Part shown: in pieces, positions 26,486 through 33,850 of the stretch
How the letters are laid out: each line of letters starts with the position of its first letter
Position numbering within the stretch: the stretch's first letter is position 1
Assembly: GCF_014334055.1 (NCBI RefSeq)
Contig: NZ_CP060490.1
Coordinates: 186,001 to 250,000 of the forward strand
Direction: 5' to 3'
From: Oscillibacter hominis
Lineage (GTDB): Bacteria; Bacillota; Clostridia; Oscillospirales; Oscillospiraceae
DNA: 64,000 nucleotides
Translations under genes and position numbers: made by a program
Notes under the pieces: model-generated
Database searches by the model: none
Told to the model about the DNA's origin: nothing
The model's input: only the letters and a program-made list of their open reading frames with translations

Positions 26486-27586
26486 TTACTGAATCTTACC
26501 GGCATAACCCAGGCCGGGGACGTTCTTCAGCTTCATCAGCCGGGAACCGCCGATTTTATCCAGCAGTTCGTCGTGATCCTTCGCACTGTACACCCACTTG
26601 TTCAGGAAATCCTGGAAGGTCTCAGGGATGGCGGTGCCGTCGGCGGCAGCCTGAGCGGCCTTTCTGGCCTTGACGGCAGCCTCAGCGGCCTTGGCGTCAT
26701 CGGGGTTCTTGGCAGCGGCCTTCTCCGCCTTGTCCGCGGCCTTGGCCAGCTGGGCCTTGGCGTCCTCGGCATCCTGATACTTGGAGGCCTTGTCATACTC
26801 CACCAGGGCGTCGGGGTCGTCGTCATAATAGCCGTAGCACTGGGCGGGCCATGCGCCGTAGGGGGCGTGGACCACGGCGCACACGCACTCGCCGAAGATG
26901 CGGGTCAGGGTGGGGTCGCGGCGGATGTACTCGTCGGAGACCAGCTCCTCACAGGTGACGATGGTCTTCTTGGCGGCAATGGCGATGTCCACATCGTGGA
27001 ACTCGTCGCCCTCGATGATGCAGGTGCCGTCGGGGGAGGCCTTCTGAACGTGGATGATGGCGGTATCCAGCTTGGGCACAGGCACGGCCACAACCTTTTC
27101 ACCGGGGTTGAAGGGGTTGTCGACCATGACGAACTTGTCGTTGTCCACGGTGTCCAGCTCAGCGCGCTTTTCCTTGCTGATGCCCCAGAACTCCGTCAGG
27201 CCGGAGCCCTGCATCAGGCGCACGGGCAGGAAGGGCAGACCCAAAGACGCAGCGTGCAGCTGAAGCATCAGCACGTCCTGGCTGTAGTCTTCATAGGTCA
27301 GCTTGCCGGACTCAATGGCCGCGCGGAACCGGCGGGACACGTTGGTGAAGCCGGAGTTGGCGGTGTAGCAGTTGATGTATGCCTTGACACGGCCTTCGCC
27401 GATCAGCATATCCCAGTCACCGCCGGCAGGGCCGGCCCAGACAGTGAAGTCCTTCTGGCCCTGGCGGAGAATTTCGTAGACCGCCGCATAGGGCTTGCGG
27501 TTCGTGGTGAAACCGCCGAAGCTAATGGTATCGCCGCTGTTGACGTACTTTGCGATTGCTTCGGAAAGTGTGCATACTTTTCCCAT
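26486..27586 (-). CDS. gctA: Glutaconate CoA-transferase subunit A with Ala/Lys-rich insertion
   Basis: A 366-residue alpha subunit. N-terminal KVCTLSEAIAKYVNSGDTISFGGF and the WAGPAGGDWDMLIGEGRVKAY region identify the CoA-transferase family I fold. ATG 27586 was chosen because GGAGGC lies at the right distance; a start six codons earlier would overlap that site. The A. fermentans subunit is about 320 residues long (from memory). The excess fits a segment near the C-terminus (about 26641-26790), made of Ala, Lys, Asp and Glu, predicted to be a solvent-exposed helix, after which the normal end (LDKIGGSRLMKLKNVPGLGY) resumes. The reading frame is intact. Confidence 0.94.
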   Translation of the reverse strand: MGKVCTLSEAIAKYVNSGDTISFGGFTTNRKPYAAVYEILRQGQKDFTVWAGPAGGDWDMLIGEGRVKAYINCYTANSGFTNVSRRFRAAIESGKLTYEDYSQDVLMLQLHAASLGLPFLPVRLMQGSGLTEFWGISKEKRAELDTVDNDKFVMVDNPFNPGEKVVAVPVPKLDTAIIHVQKASPDGTCIIEGDEFHDVDIAIAAKKTIVTCEELVSDEYIRRDPTLTRIFGECVCAVVHAPYGAWPAQCYGYYDDDPDALVEYDKASKYQDAEDAKAQLAKAADKAEKAAAKNPDDAKAAEAAVKARKAAQAAADGTAIPETFQDFLNKWVYSAKDHDELLDKIGGSRLMKLKNVPGLGYAGKIQ

Positions 27587-27653
27587 AAAAAAGCCTCCAA
27601 CCATTATTTTCTGTTGCTGTGAGTTCTTTTTTCAGCAAATTCAGACAAACCTC

Positions 27654-27682
27654 TTGTATTTTCTCATAGACTCAGATACTAT
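27654..27682 (+). promoter_or_regulatory. Promoter in the gctA-AraC divergent region
   Basis: TTGTAT (27654-27659), 17 bp spacer, TACTAT (27677-27682), pointing to the AraC-type gene. The 200 bp divergent region would also hold the gctA promoter, which I could not identify with confidence. Confidence 0.6.
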
Positions 27683-27787
27683 AAGAATACCACACAAGCA
27701 AAGTTAGTAAATGTCTTGTTGCGCTAAAAAATTAACGTTTCTTGCGTTTTATTTCTTTGTGCAGATAGAAGAGGAAGGAGCAGCGGT

Positions 27788-28624
27788 ATGATGCAATTGC
27801 CGGCCTTTTACCTGAAGATGAGCCGGGATGACTCCTGGTATATGGATCGGCCGCATTTTCATGAAAGCGTGGAGTTTCTGCTGCCGGTGTCCAGCGGGGA
27901 TCAGCTGTTTGTGGAGAATGAGGCGTACCCGCTGCGGCCGACGGTGCTGTTTGTCCTGCCGGATGCCACGCTCCACAAGACGCTGGCCTCAAAGCCCTAT
28001 AAGCGGTTTGTGCTCCATGTGCCGGTGCAGACCCTGGATTTTTTATCCACCTCCCAGACCAACCTCAGTGAGCGCATCCATAACACCCAGTATATGGTGG
28101 AGTTAGGCGACCGGGCGGAGTACTTCCGGGACCTTTTGGGCCAGCTGGAGAAGCGGTGCGAGGCCCACAGTATGGAATTCGGCGCGGACATCGAGGAGCT
28201 TTTTTTACTGACCAAGTTTTTGATAGAGGCGCTGAGCCTGGCCAAGCCCCGGAAAAGGGAGCCGGAGCTCCCCAAGCACAGCATGAAGAGCAACTCCCTC
28301 CAGATCAGCGCTGTGCTGGACTACCTCCAGGAGCATATGACGGAGAAGCTGACGCTGGATCAGATCGCCTCGGAATTCTATATCAGCAAGTACCACCTGA
28401 GCCATTGCTTCAAGGCTGCCACCGGGTTTTCGGTCATGGAATACCTCATCAGCAGCCGGATCCTCAAGGCGCGGCTGCTCCTCCAGGACGGCGTCCGGGT
28501 CCAGGCGGCCGGAGAGGCGGTGGGCTTTCAGAGCAACGAGCACTTTATCCGGACCTTTACCTCCATGACCGGGATTTCCCCCAAGCAGTACGCCCGGCAG
28601 TTCTCCGAGGGAGACAGACAGTAG
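27788..28624 (+). CDS. AraC-family transcriptional regulator
   Basis: A 278-residue regulator with an N-terminal cupin-like sensing domain (PHFHESVEFLLPV at about 20-35, LRPTVLFVLPDATLHKTL) and C-terminal double helix-turn-helix (about 175-275: LTLDQIASEFYISKYHLSHCFKAATG and GEAVGFQSNEHFIRTFTSMTGISPKQY). AGGAAGGAGCAGC precedes the ATG. It is divergent from gctA, so it is the likely local regulator of glutaconate CoA-transferase and perhaps of the whole pathway; that link is positional only. The SGNH hydrolase gene follows 12 bp later. Confidence 0.9.
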   Translation: MMQLPAFYLKMSRDDSWYMDRPHFHESVEFLLPVSSGDQLFVENEAYPLRPTVLFVLPDATLHKTLASKPYKRFVLHVPVQTLDFLSTSQTNLSERIHNTQYMVELGDRAEYFRDLLGQLEKRCEAHSMEFGADIEELFLLTKFLIEALSLAKPRKREPELPKHSMKSNSLQISAVLDYLQEHMTEKLTLDQIASEFYISKYHLSHCFKAATGFSVMEYLISSRILKARLLLQDGVRVQAAGEAVGFQSNEHFIRTFTSMTGISPKQYARQFSEGDRQ

Positions 28625-28636
28625 AAAGGAACAACG

Positions 28637-29998
28637 ATGAAGAGAACTTGGATCGGGGTGGTTTTGATCCTCGCCCTAATGCTGCCGATACTGTCCTCCG
28701 CCGCGCAGGCGTCAGGCGGCGTCCTGCTGGCCCTTGGGGACAGCATTACCACCGGGTATGGGCTTGCCGATGACGCGGAGCAGTGCCGCAGCCTGTCCTT
28801 TGCCGCCCGGGCGGCGGAGGAACTGGGCCTTGCCTGGGACAACCGGGCCGTGAACGGCGCAGACACCGCAGACCTGAGGGCGCTGGTGGAGGGCGGAACG
28901 ATAGATGACGCGGTGGAAAGCGCCGCCGCCATCTCCATTACAATCGGCGGGAACGATTTGGCCAATCTCTTGCTGGAACGGGTGTCGGCCGGCCTGGGCG
29001 AATCGGTCTGGGAGGCCCAGACCCGGCTGATGGGCGGGGACGCCCAAGCCATCCAGGTCGCGGCGGCGATCCTGCTCAACTTCATCCGCCCGGAGAACAA
29101 TGCGGACCGGCAGGCCCTCCAATCGGCGCTGGAGCGCTGCCGGGAGAACCTGTCTGCCGCCGTGGCCGCGCTGCGGGCGAAAAACCCTTGGGCCCCTGTA
29201 GTGGTGGCCACTCAGTACCACCCTTATCGGTGGATGGAAGAGGGACTGTTTCTCCAGCTGGCCAGGGAGGCGGGGCTGTGCGTCCAGCGCCTCAACGAGG
29301 TGATCCGGAGCATGGACGGCATATGGATTGCCGATGCGTACAGCGCCTTTGATGCATCGGCGGAGCGGTTGTGCAATGCCTCGCTCAGCCCCCTGAACCT
29401 GGACTTCCATCCCAATGATGCGGGGCATCAGGTGTTGGCGGAGCAGCTTGTGGCCGTGCTGAGGCCCTTTTCGGACGTGGCGTTTGACGCCTGGTGCGCC
29501 GGGGAGGTCCGCTTTGTCAGCGCTCGGGGCTGGATGAACGGCAGGACGGACGGAACCTTTGGACCAGGGGATGCGGTGACCAGGGCCCAGATGGCCGTGG
29601 TATTGTGGCGGATGTCGGGCGCACCGGCACCCCGGAACGGGGCGGCGCTTTCCGATCTGCCGGCCTGGTGCGCCGGGGCTGTCTCCTGGGCCATGGAGCA
29701 GGGGATTGTCACCGGCTATGAGGACGGCTCTTTCCGGCCGGATCAGAGCCTCACCCGGGAGCAGCTTTCCGCCATGCTGTACCGATGGAAAGGCGGCCCG
29801 GAGTTCCGGGGAAACCTGAGTGGCTTTCCGGATGGCGAAGCGGCCTCTCCCTACGCCGTGCCTGCCTTGGGATGGGCCGTGGAAGAGGGAATCCTTCGGG
29901 GCGATAAACAGGGGATGCTCCGCCCGGGGGACATGGTCCGGCGGGACCAGCTGGCGGTGATCCTGTTCCGCTGCGCCCAAACGCATGCGGTTCTATAG
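28637..29998 (+). CDS. Secreted SGNH/GDSL hydrolase with C-terminal SLH anchor
   Basis: A 453-residue exported esterase-like protein. Signal peptide MKRTWIGVVLILALMLP to about residue 26; block I LALGDSITTGYG with nucleophile Ser36; oxyanion block ITIGGNDLANLL; block V LDFHPNDAGHQV with Asp and His. From about residue 280 to the end are SLH repeats (DGTFGPGDAVTRAQMAVVLWRM, DGSFRPDQSLTREQLSAMLYRW, PGDMVRRDQLAVILF), which would hold the enzyme on the cell wall. Substrate unknown; such enzymes deacylate lipids or acetylated glycans. It follows the AraC gene with an AGAAAGGAAC site, so they may be co-transcribed. Confidence 0.92.
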   Translation: MKRTWIGVVLILALMLPILSSAAQASGGVLLALGDSITTGYGLADDAEQCRSLSFAARAAEELGLAWDNRAVNGADTADLRALVEGGTIDDAVESAAAISITIGGNDLANLLLERVSAGLGESVWEAQTRLMGGDAQAIQVAAAILLNFIRPENNADRQALQSALERCRENLSAAVAALRAKNPWAPVVVATQYHPYRWMEEGLFLQLAREAGLCVQRLNEVIRSMDGIWIADAYSAFDASAERLCNASLSPLNLDFHPNDAGHQVLAEQLVAVLRPFSDVAFDAWCAGEVRFVSARGWMNGRTDGTFGPGDAVTRAQMAVVLWRMSGAPAPRNGAALSDLPAWCAGAVSWAMEQGIVTGYEDGSFRPDQSLTREQLSAMLYRWKGGPEFRGNLSGFPDGEAASPYAVPALGWAVEEGILRGDKQGMLRPGDMVRRDQLAVILFRCAQTHAVL

Positions 29999-30005
29999 GA
30001 GTGTA

Positions 30006-30037
30006 AGAGACCTGTGAGCTTTCACAGGTCTCTTTTT
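30006..30037 (+). terminator. Terminator after the SGNH hydrolase gene
   Basis: A 12 bp stem AGAGACCTGTGA / TCACAGGTCTCT (30006-30017, 30022-30033), loop GCTT, then five T. Confidence 0.9.
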
Positions 30038-30179
30038 GTGGCCATTTGCCTGATCGGATTGGATATCATCGCTTTTGACACTCATATAAACCACTATGAG
30101 AGAAAAATCCAATTGGACTTTCCAGGAAAAGGACGGTACAGTCAGTATGGCCCGATACGGCAAAGGATGGAGGGATTTT

Positions 30180-30917
30180 GTGACGCTGCTGACGCTCAAG
30201 GGAATCAGGAAACACTTCGGCCCGATCCAGGCCTTGGACGGCGTGGACGCGGAGATCGTCAGCGGCTGGATCACCGCCATCGTGGGTGACAATGGCTCCG
30301 GCAAGTCCACGCTGATCAAAATCCTGTCCGGGAACCTGGAGCCTGACAGCGGAACCATCTGTACCCCGGCGGGCGGCTATCCCCGGCTGAGTATCCGCCA
30401 GTCCATCGAACTTGGTATCCGGACCGTGTACCAGGACCTGTCGCTGGACAACTATAAAAACAGCTATGAAAATGTCTTTTTGGGCTGTGAGCCCATGCGC
30501 TGCGGCGTGCTGATCGACCGGCGCACCATGCGGCGGGAGACCAGGCGGCTGCTGGACCAGCTGGAAATTCACATCCCGGACCTGGAACTGCCGGTGCGGA
30601 ACCTCTCCGGCGGCCAGCGGCAGGGGCTGGCCATTGCCCGGGCCCTGCGCACGCCGGGAAAGGTCCTTTTGCTGGACGAGCCCACGGCGGCAATGGGCAT
30701 CCGGGAATCCCACAACACGCTGGAGCTGCTGCGCCGCCTGCGCAGCCAGGGTATGACCCAGGTGCTGGTCAGCCACAACCTCTACCAGGTGTTTGACGTA
30801 GCGGATCGGGTGGTGGTGATGCGAGCGGGGCGCTGCATTGCCGACGTGATGACCGCGTCCTCCAGCCCGGAGGCGATCCACACGATGATTTTGCAGCAGG
30901 AGAGCGAAGAGAGATGA
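30180..30917 (+). CDS. Sugar-type ABC transporter ATP-binding protein (single domain)
   Basis: A nucleotide-binding protein of the carbohydrate-uptake class 2 group (RbsA/XylG/FrcA-like), but with one ATPase domain rather than the usual fused pair, as in FrcA. Walker A GDNGSGKST is at residues 36-44, followed by YQDLSLD, signature NLSGGQRQG and Walker B VLLLDEPTAAMG. I choose GTG 30180 (245 residues): GGAGGG lies five bases upstream and the ATPase fold begins there. An ATG at 30096 is open in frame but gives a 28-residue tail of no recognisable type. Overlaps the permease gene by 4 bp. Confidence 0.9.
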   Translation: MTLLTLKGIRKHFGPIQALDGVDAEIVSGWITAIVGDNGSGKSTLIKILSGNLEPDSGTICTPAGGYPRLSIRQSIELGIRTVYQDLSLDNYKNSYENVFLGCEPMRCGVLIDRRTMRRETRRLLDQLEIHIPDLELPVRNLSGGQRQGLAIARALRTPGKVLLLDEPTAAMGIRESHNTLELLRRLRSQGMTQVLVSHNLYQVFDVADRVVVMRAGRCIADVMTASSSPEAIHTMILQQESEER

Positions 30918-31861
30918 AAAAACACTTTGCCCGCCATGCCTCTGTCTGGATTTTAGTGGCCTTCTGCCTGCTTTTGGCAGGATTTTTAAGTTTGCGCACC
31001 GGTTCCTTTTTTTCCTCGAAGAACGTGGTCAACATCCTGGAGGCCAACTCCTACCGGATGATTCTGGCCGTCGGCATGACCTTTGTGGTGGCATCGGGGG
31101 CCATCGACCTTTCCGTGGGGTCCATCCTGTCCCTCAGCGCCATTGTGATGGCCCAGGCCATGCACGGCGGCTGGAGCGTGGCGCTGTCCGTGGCGGCGGG
31201 GCTTATTGTGGGCGGGGCCTTGGGCACCGTCAATGGGACGCTGATCCACCTGACCCGGATCAACGCGCTGATCGTCACCCTGGCCACCTCCTTTCTCTAC
31301 CGGGGGCTGGCGCTGATGCTGACGCTGGGCGCGCCGGTGACCAAGTTCCCCCAGGCCTTCCGGAGCTTTGGCTACGGGGACCTCTTCGGCATGGAATCCG
31401 GCGTGACCATGGCGATTTTGCTGATTGCCGCGGCCTTCCCCCTGATGTACAAAATGCGCTGGGGGCACTACCTGACGGCCCTGGGAGGCAATCCGGAGGC
31501 TCTGAAGCGCAGCGGCGTGAGCACGGGCCGATACCGCATCGGCTGCTTTGCCGCCATGGGCGTGCTGGCGGCTTTGGCGGGGGTCATCATCACCGCCCGG
31601 CTCAATTCCGCCGAGCCCAACGCGGGGCTGGACATGGAGATGGACGCCATCACGGCGGTCATCATGGGCGGTACGCCCCTCTCCGGCGGCAGTGCGTCCC
31701 TGGCGGGCACGGCGGTGGCGGTATTCCTGCTGGGCATGATCCGAAACGGCCTCACGCTGATGAGCGTCTCGTCCTATTATCAGCAGTTCATCACAGGAGC
31801 GATCCTGCTGTGCGCAGTGGTGTCGGCGGAGCTGCGCCAGCGGCGGCAGCGGGTCGGCTGA
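30914..31861 (+). CDS. Sugar-type ABC transporter permease (RbsC-like)
   Basis: A 315-residue membrane permease with 8 to 10 helices. Conserved BPD_transp_2 features: TFVVASGAIDLSVGSILSLSAIVMA near residue 60, and the EAA-like LGGNPEALKRSGVSTGRYRI loop that contacts the ATPase. This family imports ribose, other pentoses and hexoses, nucleosides and autoinducer-2. ATG overlaps the ATPase stop. The binding-protein gene follows after 63 bp containing a short G-rich/C-rich hairpin. Confidence 0.93.
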   Translation: MKKHFARHASVWILVAFCLLLAGFLSLRTGSFFSSKNVVNILEANSYRMILAVGMTFVVASGAIDLSVGSILSLSAIVMAQAMHGGWSVALSVAAGLIVGGALGTVNGTLIHLTRINALIVTLATSFLYRGLALMLTLGAPVTKFPQAFRSFGYGDLFGMESGVTMAILLIAAAFPLMYKMRWGHYLTALGGNPEALKRSGVSTGRYRIGCFAAMGVLAALAGVIITARLNSAEPNAGLDMEMDAITAVIMGGTPLSGGSASLAGTAVAVFLLGMIRNGLTLMSVSSYYQQFITGAILLCAVVSAELRQRRQRVG

Positions 31862-31924
31862 GCAAATGGTTATGAGGGGGTTCCCCTGCATAATAGATTC
31901 AATTTTACTTTGGAGGAAACGCAT

Positions 31925-33031
31925 ATGAAACGGACATTGACACTCTTGCTGTCCCTTGCAATGGTAGTGGCCCTGCTGGGCGGCTGCGGAAACGGCGGAG
32001 CATCCAGCTCCGGCAGCGCATCCGGCTCCGGCAGCGGCTCTGGAAGCGCCGCGTCCGGCAGCCAGGCTCCGTCCGGAGACGACATAGTGAGCCAGCTCTA
32101 CGACTCCGTGGACCAGGCCCTCTCCGCACAGCTGGGCCAGGTGCCCACCGCCAGCGGTGAGGAGAAGTTCGGCGCGGTCATCATCTCTCTCACGAACCCG
32201 TTCTGGGTGACCATGAAGGACTGCTATGAAGCGGCCGCCCAGGAGCTGGGCGTCAGCATCGACGTTCAGACCGGCACCACCGAAGGCGATACCCAGTCCC
32301 AGTTGGATGTGCTGATGACCATGGCGGACATGGACTACGACGTGATCCTGGTCTCTCCCATCGACGGCACCAACCTGATCCCCGGCATTGTCAAGTGCAA
32401 TGAAAACGGCGTCAAGGTCATCAACCTGGGGCCGGGCGTGGACACGGACGCCCTGGCGGAGGCCGGCGGCCACCTGGACGGCAAGATCACCGTCAACTTC
32501 AAAGAGCAGGGCCAGACCGTGGCAAATGACATCATTGCCCGTCTTCCCTCCGGCGGCGAGGTCGCCATTTTGCAGGGCCTGACCGGAGCCGGCCAGTCTG
32601 AGGGCCGCACCGCGGGAGCCGCGGAAGTGCTGGAAGCAGCCGAAGGCATCGACCTGGTGGCCTCCGTTCCCTGCGACTGGGACGCCACAAAGGCCTATGA
32701 CGCCACCAAGGACATCCTCACCGAGCACCCGGACCTGAAGGCCATTTTTGCCTGCAACGACGTGATGGCTCTGGCCGCAGTGGAGGCGCTGGGCGCCGAG
32801 GGCCGCAGCGATGTGCTGGTGTACGGCGTGGACTTCACCGATGACGCCCGTGCCGCCATGAAGGAGGGCACCATGACCGGCTCCATGTCCTACTCCAGCG
32901 TCAAGTACACCGAGGCCGCCCTGAAGATGGCCATTGCCATGGCCCAGGGAACGGAGTACGCCGATCCCATCTACCTGCCCCTGACGCTGGTGAGCGTGGA
33001 CAACGTAAGCCAGATGGACGACTGGAAATAA
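31925..33031 (+). CDS. Sugar-type ABC transporter substrate-binding lipoprotein
   Basis: A 368-residue lipoprotein of the Peripla_BP_4 (RbsB-like) family. The signal peptide ends in a lipobox (VVALLGGC, Cys about 22), then a Gly/Ser linker of about 25 residues, then the two-lobed binding fold: IISLTNPFWVTMKDCYEAAA, DVILVSPIDGTN, IFACNDVMALAAVEAL. ATG 31925 was chosen over one five codons upstream because the signal peptide starts here, with TTGGAGGAAAC before it. Its stop overlaps the next gene (TAATG), tying a PsuG-like enzyme to this transporter. Confidence 0.93.
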   Translation: MKRTLTLLLSLAMVVALLGGCGNGGASSSGSASGSGSGSGSAASGSQAPSGDDIVSQLYDSVDQALSAQLGQVPTASGEEKFGAVIISLTNPFWVTMKDCYEAAAQELGVSIDVQTGTTEGDTQSQLDVLMTMADMDYDVILVSPIDGTNLIPGIVKCNENGVKVINLGPGVDTDALAEAGGHLDGKITVNFKEQGQTVANDIIARLPSGGEVAILQGLTGAGQSEGRTAGAAEVLEAAEGIDLVASVPCDWDATKAYDATKDILTEHPDLKAIFACNDVMALAAVEALGAEGRSDVLVYGVDFTDDARAAMKEGTMTGSMSYSSVKYTEAALKMAIAMAQGTEYADPIYLPLTLVSVDNVSQMDDWK

Positions 33032-33810
33032 TGGACTTTCTGGCGGAAACGGCCCTTCTGACCCACGGGCTGCGGTCCATATCCAATGAGGAGCTGCGCT
33101 CCGCCTGGACCGTCAGCCGGCCCTGTCTTGCATGGGTGGAGCGTGGAACGCTCCGGGTGGGTACCATGGAGGAATACCTGCCCTTCCGCTCCAGGGGAGA
33201 AGAGGTGGGCCGCATCGACTGCGAGCACTTGGAGGATGCCCTGAAAAGCGGCGCCTCCGGAGCGCTGACGGCCTCCGGCACCATGGCCGCGTGCCACCGC
33301 TTAGGCGTCTTTCTTGCGGTGAGCTGCGGTATCGGCGGCATTGGGGACATCCGGGGCGAAGAGCTGTGCCCGGACCTTCCGGCGCTGGTGCGCTACCCGG
33401 TGGCCCTGCTGGCCACGGCACCCAAGGATATGCTGGATGTGCCCGCCACCTTCGGGTGGCTGTGGCAGCACGGCGTCCACGTGGCGGGAAGTGAGTGCAC
33501 GGGCTATCTCTTTCACAGCACATGCGTGGCCTTGGACGAGGGCCTTGCCGGCTATGGGACGGCGGAGGCGGTCAGACGCGCTGCGGAGCGCGGCCTTTTG
33601 CTGCTCCGGCCCATCCCGGAGGAGGAGCGGATCGCGGACCTCTCCATCCTGCACGCGGCCATCTCCGCCGGAAAACAGGCGGAAGCCCTGGGGAGCTACT
33701 ATCACCCGGCGGCCAACGGCGAAATCGACCGGCGCACCGGCGGGGAATCCTCCCGGATGCAGCTGAGGTCCTTTCTGGCCAATGTCCAGGCCGCCCTGGA
33801 GCTGAACTAA
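33031..33810 (+). CDS. Divergent pseudouridine-5'-phosphate glycosidase-like protein
   Basis: A 259-residue protein that I align by eye with PsuG/YeiN (IndA-like), the enzymes that break the C-C glycosidic bond of pseudouridine-5'-phosphate. Points of agreement: AETALLTHG (PsuG ESTxxxHG), RVGTMEEYL, GALTASGTMAACHRLGVFLAVSCGIGG (PsuG TTVAATM...TGGIGG), DLPALVRYPVALLATAPKDMLDVPATFGWL (PsuG DLxxLxxTPVxVVxxGxKSILDxxxTLEYL), and LLRPIPEEERI. Thus Glu6, Asp115 and Lys132 match the catalytic acid, metal ligand and Schiff-base lysine of E. coli YeiN (Glu31, Asp149, Lys166, from memory). It is about 25 residues shorter at the N-terminus and 25-30 at the C-terminus. Overlaps the binding-protein stop. 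No PsuK kinase is adjacent. Confidence 0.7.
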   Translation: MDFLAETALLTHGLRSISNEELRSAWTVSRPCLAWVERGTLRVGTMEEYLPFRSRGEEVGRIDCEHLEDALKSGASGALTASGTMAACHRLGVFLAVSCGIGGIGDIRGEELCPDLPALVRYPVALLATAPKDMLDVPATFGWLWQHGVHVAGSECTGYLFHSTCVALDEGLAGYGTAEAVRRAAERGLLLLRPIPEEERIADLSILHAAISAGKQAEALGSYYHPAANGEIDRRTGGESSRMQLRSFLANVQAALELN

Positions 33811-33814
33811 GGAA

Positions 33815-33850
33815 AAAAGAGACTGCCGGCGAACCGGCAGTCTCTTTTAT
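33815..33850. terminator. Shared terminator between convergent transporter and MATE units
   Basis: A 15 bp stem AAAAGAGACTGCCGG and its complement (33815-33829, 33834-33848) with loop CGAA; T-rich on both strands, so it can stop transcription from either side. It touches the MATE stop codon. Confidence 0.85.

Noticed and set aside
30075..30100. TTGACA at 30075-30080 as promoter of the sugar ABC operon
   Set aside because: No acceptable -10 lies 16-18 bp downstream; TATAAA and TATGAG nearby are at wrong distances, so I do not list it.
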